Position numbers and translations under genes: made by a program. 23,906 nt of DNA, from positions 1 to 23,906 of the forward strand of contig CAZGLR010000045.1 in assembly GCA_964526635.1 (NCBI GenBank), read 5' to 3'. The DNA comes from CAZGLR01 sp964526635. GTDB lineage: Bacteria; Zixibacteria; MSB-5A5; GN15; JAAZOE01. Under the pieces are notes generated by a model. It saw nothing but the letters and a program-made list of their open reading frames with translations, made no database searches and had not been told where the DNA came from. Positions within the stretch are counted from its first letter, which is position 1, and every line of letters begins with the position of its first letter. Positions 23,571-23,906 of this stretch are shown here, in pieces.

Positions 23571-23906
23571 CTATAGTCCGGTGGGGGTGACAGTCAGGAC
23601 AATAGTCGCCGAATAACTGCCTTCCTGCTGGACCAAAGCGGGGACCAGCGTGGCCCCAAGCCATATCGTCAACCCGGTGGAACCAAGGCGATAAGTCAGG
23701 GGATGCCACGGATCGAGATCATTAAACTCCGGACTGCTCTGATCGGGGGTGGCGCTGGTATCGATCGCGCAGTCGGTTTCCTTGAAGATGAGCTGCATGT
23801 TATAGGGGCCGTTGTTCATGTATTTGGGCAGGCTAAATTCGATGCTCATTTCATCGCCGGCGACTCCGGAAATATGAAATTCGGCGGCGGCGCCGGCATC
23901 GGCTTT
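23571..23906 (-). CDS. DUF4402 pilin-like subunit 3, C-terminal part (5' end outside window)
   Basis: The frame is open to the window edge and gives 111 residues. It begins KADAGAAAEFHISGVAGDEM and continues IEFSLPKYM. This aligns with the KN...GVFDITGQ....LYLSLPEYM block of subunit 2, so the N-terminal strand and signal peptide lie outside. It lacks the PCLGDAG.C pair and has one lone cysteine (ETDCAID). The end QQEGSYSATIVLTVTPTGL keeps the G.Y...I.LTV pattern but loses the aromatic residue near the terminus. It is the most divergent subunit and lies furthest upstream, so it may be an adhesin, tip or minor subunit. That role is an inference. Confidence 0.7.
   Translation of the reverse strand, partial: KADAGAAAEFHISGVAGDEMSIEFSLPKYMNNGPYNMQLIFKETDCAIDTSATPDQSSPEFNDLDPWHPLTYRLGSTGLTIWLGATLVPALVQQEGSYSATIVLTVTPTGL

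Overview
The window is a metagenome-style contig piece. It carries one run of Ns and both ends cut through genes. I infer a Gram-negative bacterium of the FCB superphylum, most like candidate phylum Zixibacteria. The grounds are the C-terminal twin dockerin-like repeats with a GDAN.DG...VGDGVYIINFVFKGG pattern, DUF4402-type secreted proteins, an outer-membrane usher, and hairpin-rich intergenic repeats. This assignment comes from family knowledge and was not computed.

Layout. 1-771 is the 3' end of an NADP-type glutamate dehydrogenase gene with a clear terminator. 875-1379 is a gene-free stretch of short palindromes and a perfect 25-bp tandem repeat. 1380-6405 holds a flavin-binding PPOX-family protein, a large two-receiver/PEP-synthase-like ATP-binding protein and a KamA-family radical SAM enzyme. 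6698-9326 is a two-gene unit encoding an SPFH protein with three zinc ribbons and a second zinc-ribbon protein, resembling part of the Bacillus YdjG/YdjI membrane-stress module. 9466-11872 holds an S9 peptidase convergent with a small STAS-like protein. 12192-15434 is a secreted 1080-aa protein with twin dockerin-like repeats. 15816-17598 is a MarR-GNAT fusion followed by a broken S41 peptidase. 17716-18321 is trmB.

The most interesting part is 18314-23906 on the minus strand. In transcription order it encodes three DUF4402 pilin-like proteins (the first cut by the window edge), a PapD-like periplasmic chaperone and an 875-aa outer-membrane usher. I read this as a divergent chaperone-usher fimbrial system outside the Proteobacteria, with unusual subunits and an usher carrying extra C-terminal beta domains. 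A terminator follows the second pilin, and a hairpin sits between the third pilin and the chaperone. Together these would favour making more subunit than assembly machinery.

No tRNA, rRNA, CRISPR array, integrase or insertion sequence was recognised. Three convergent gene pairs meet with 13 nt, 4 nt and minus 8 nt between them, so the genome is compact apart from the repeat-bearing gaps.
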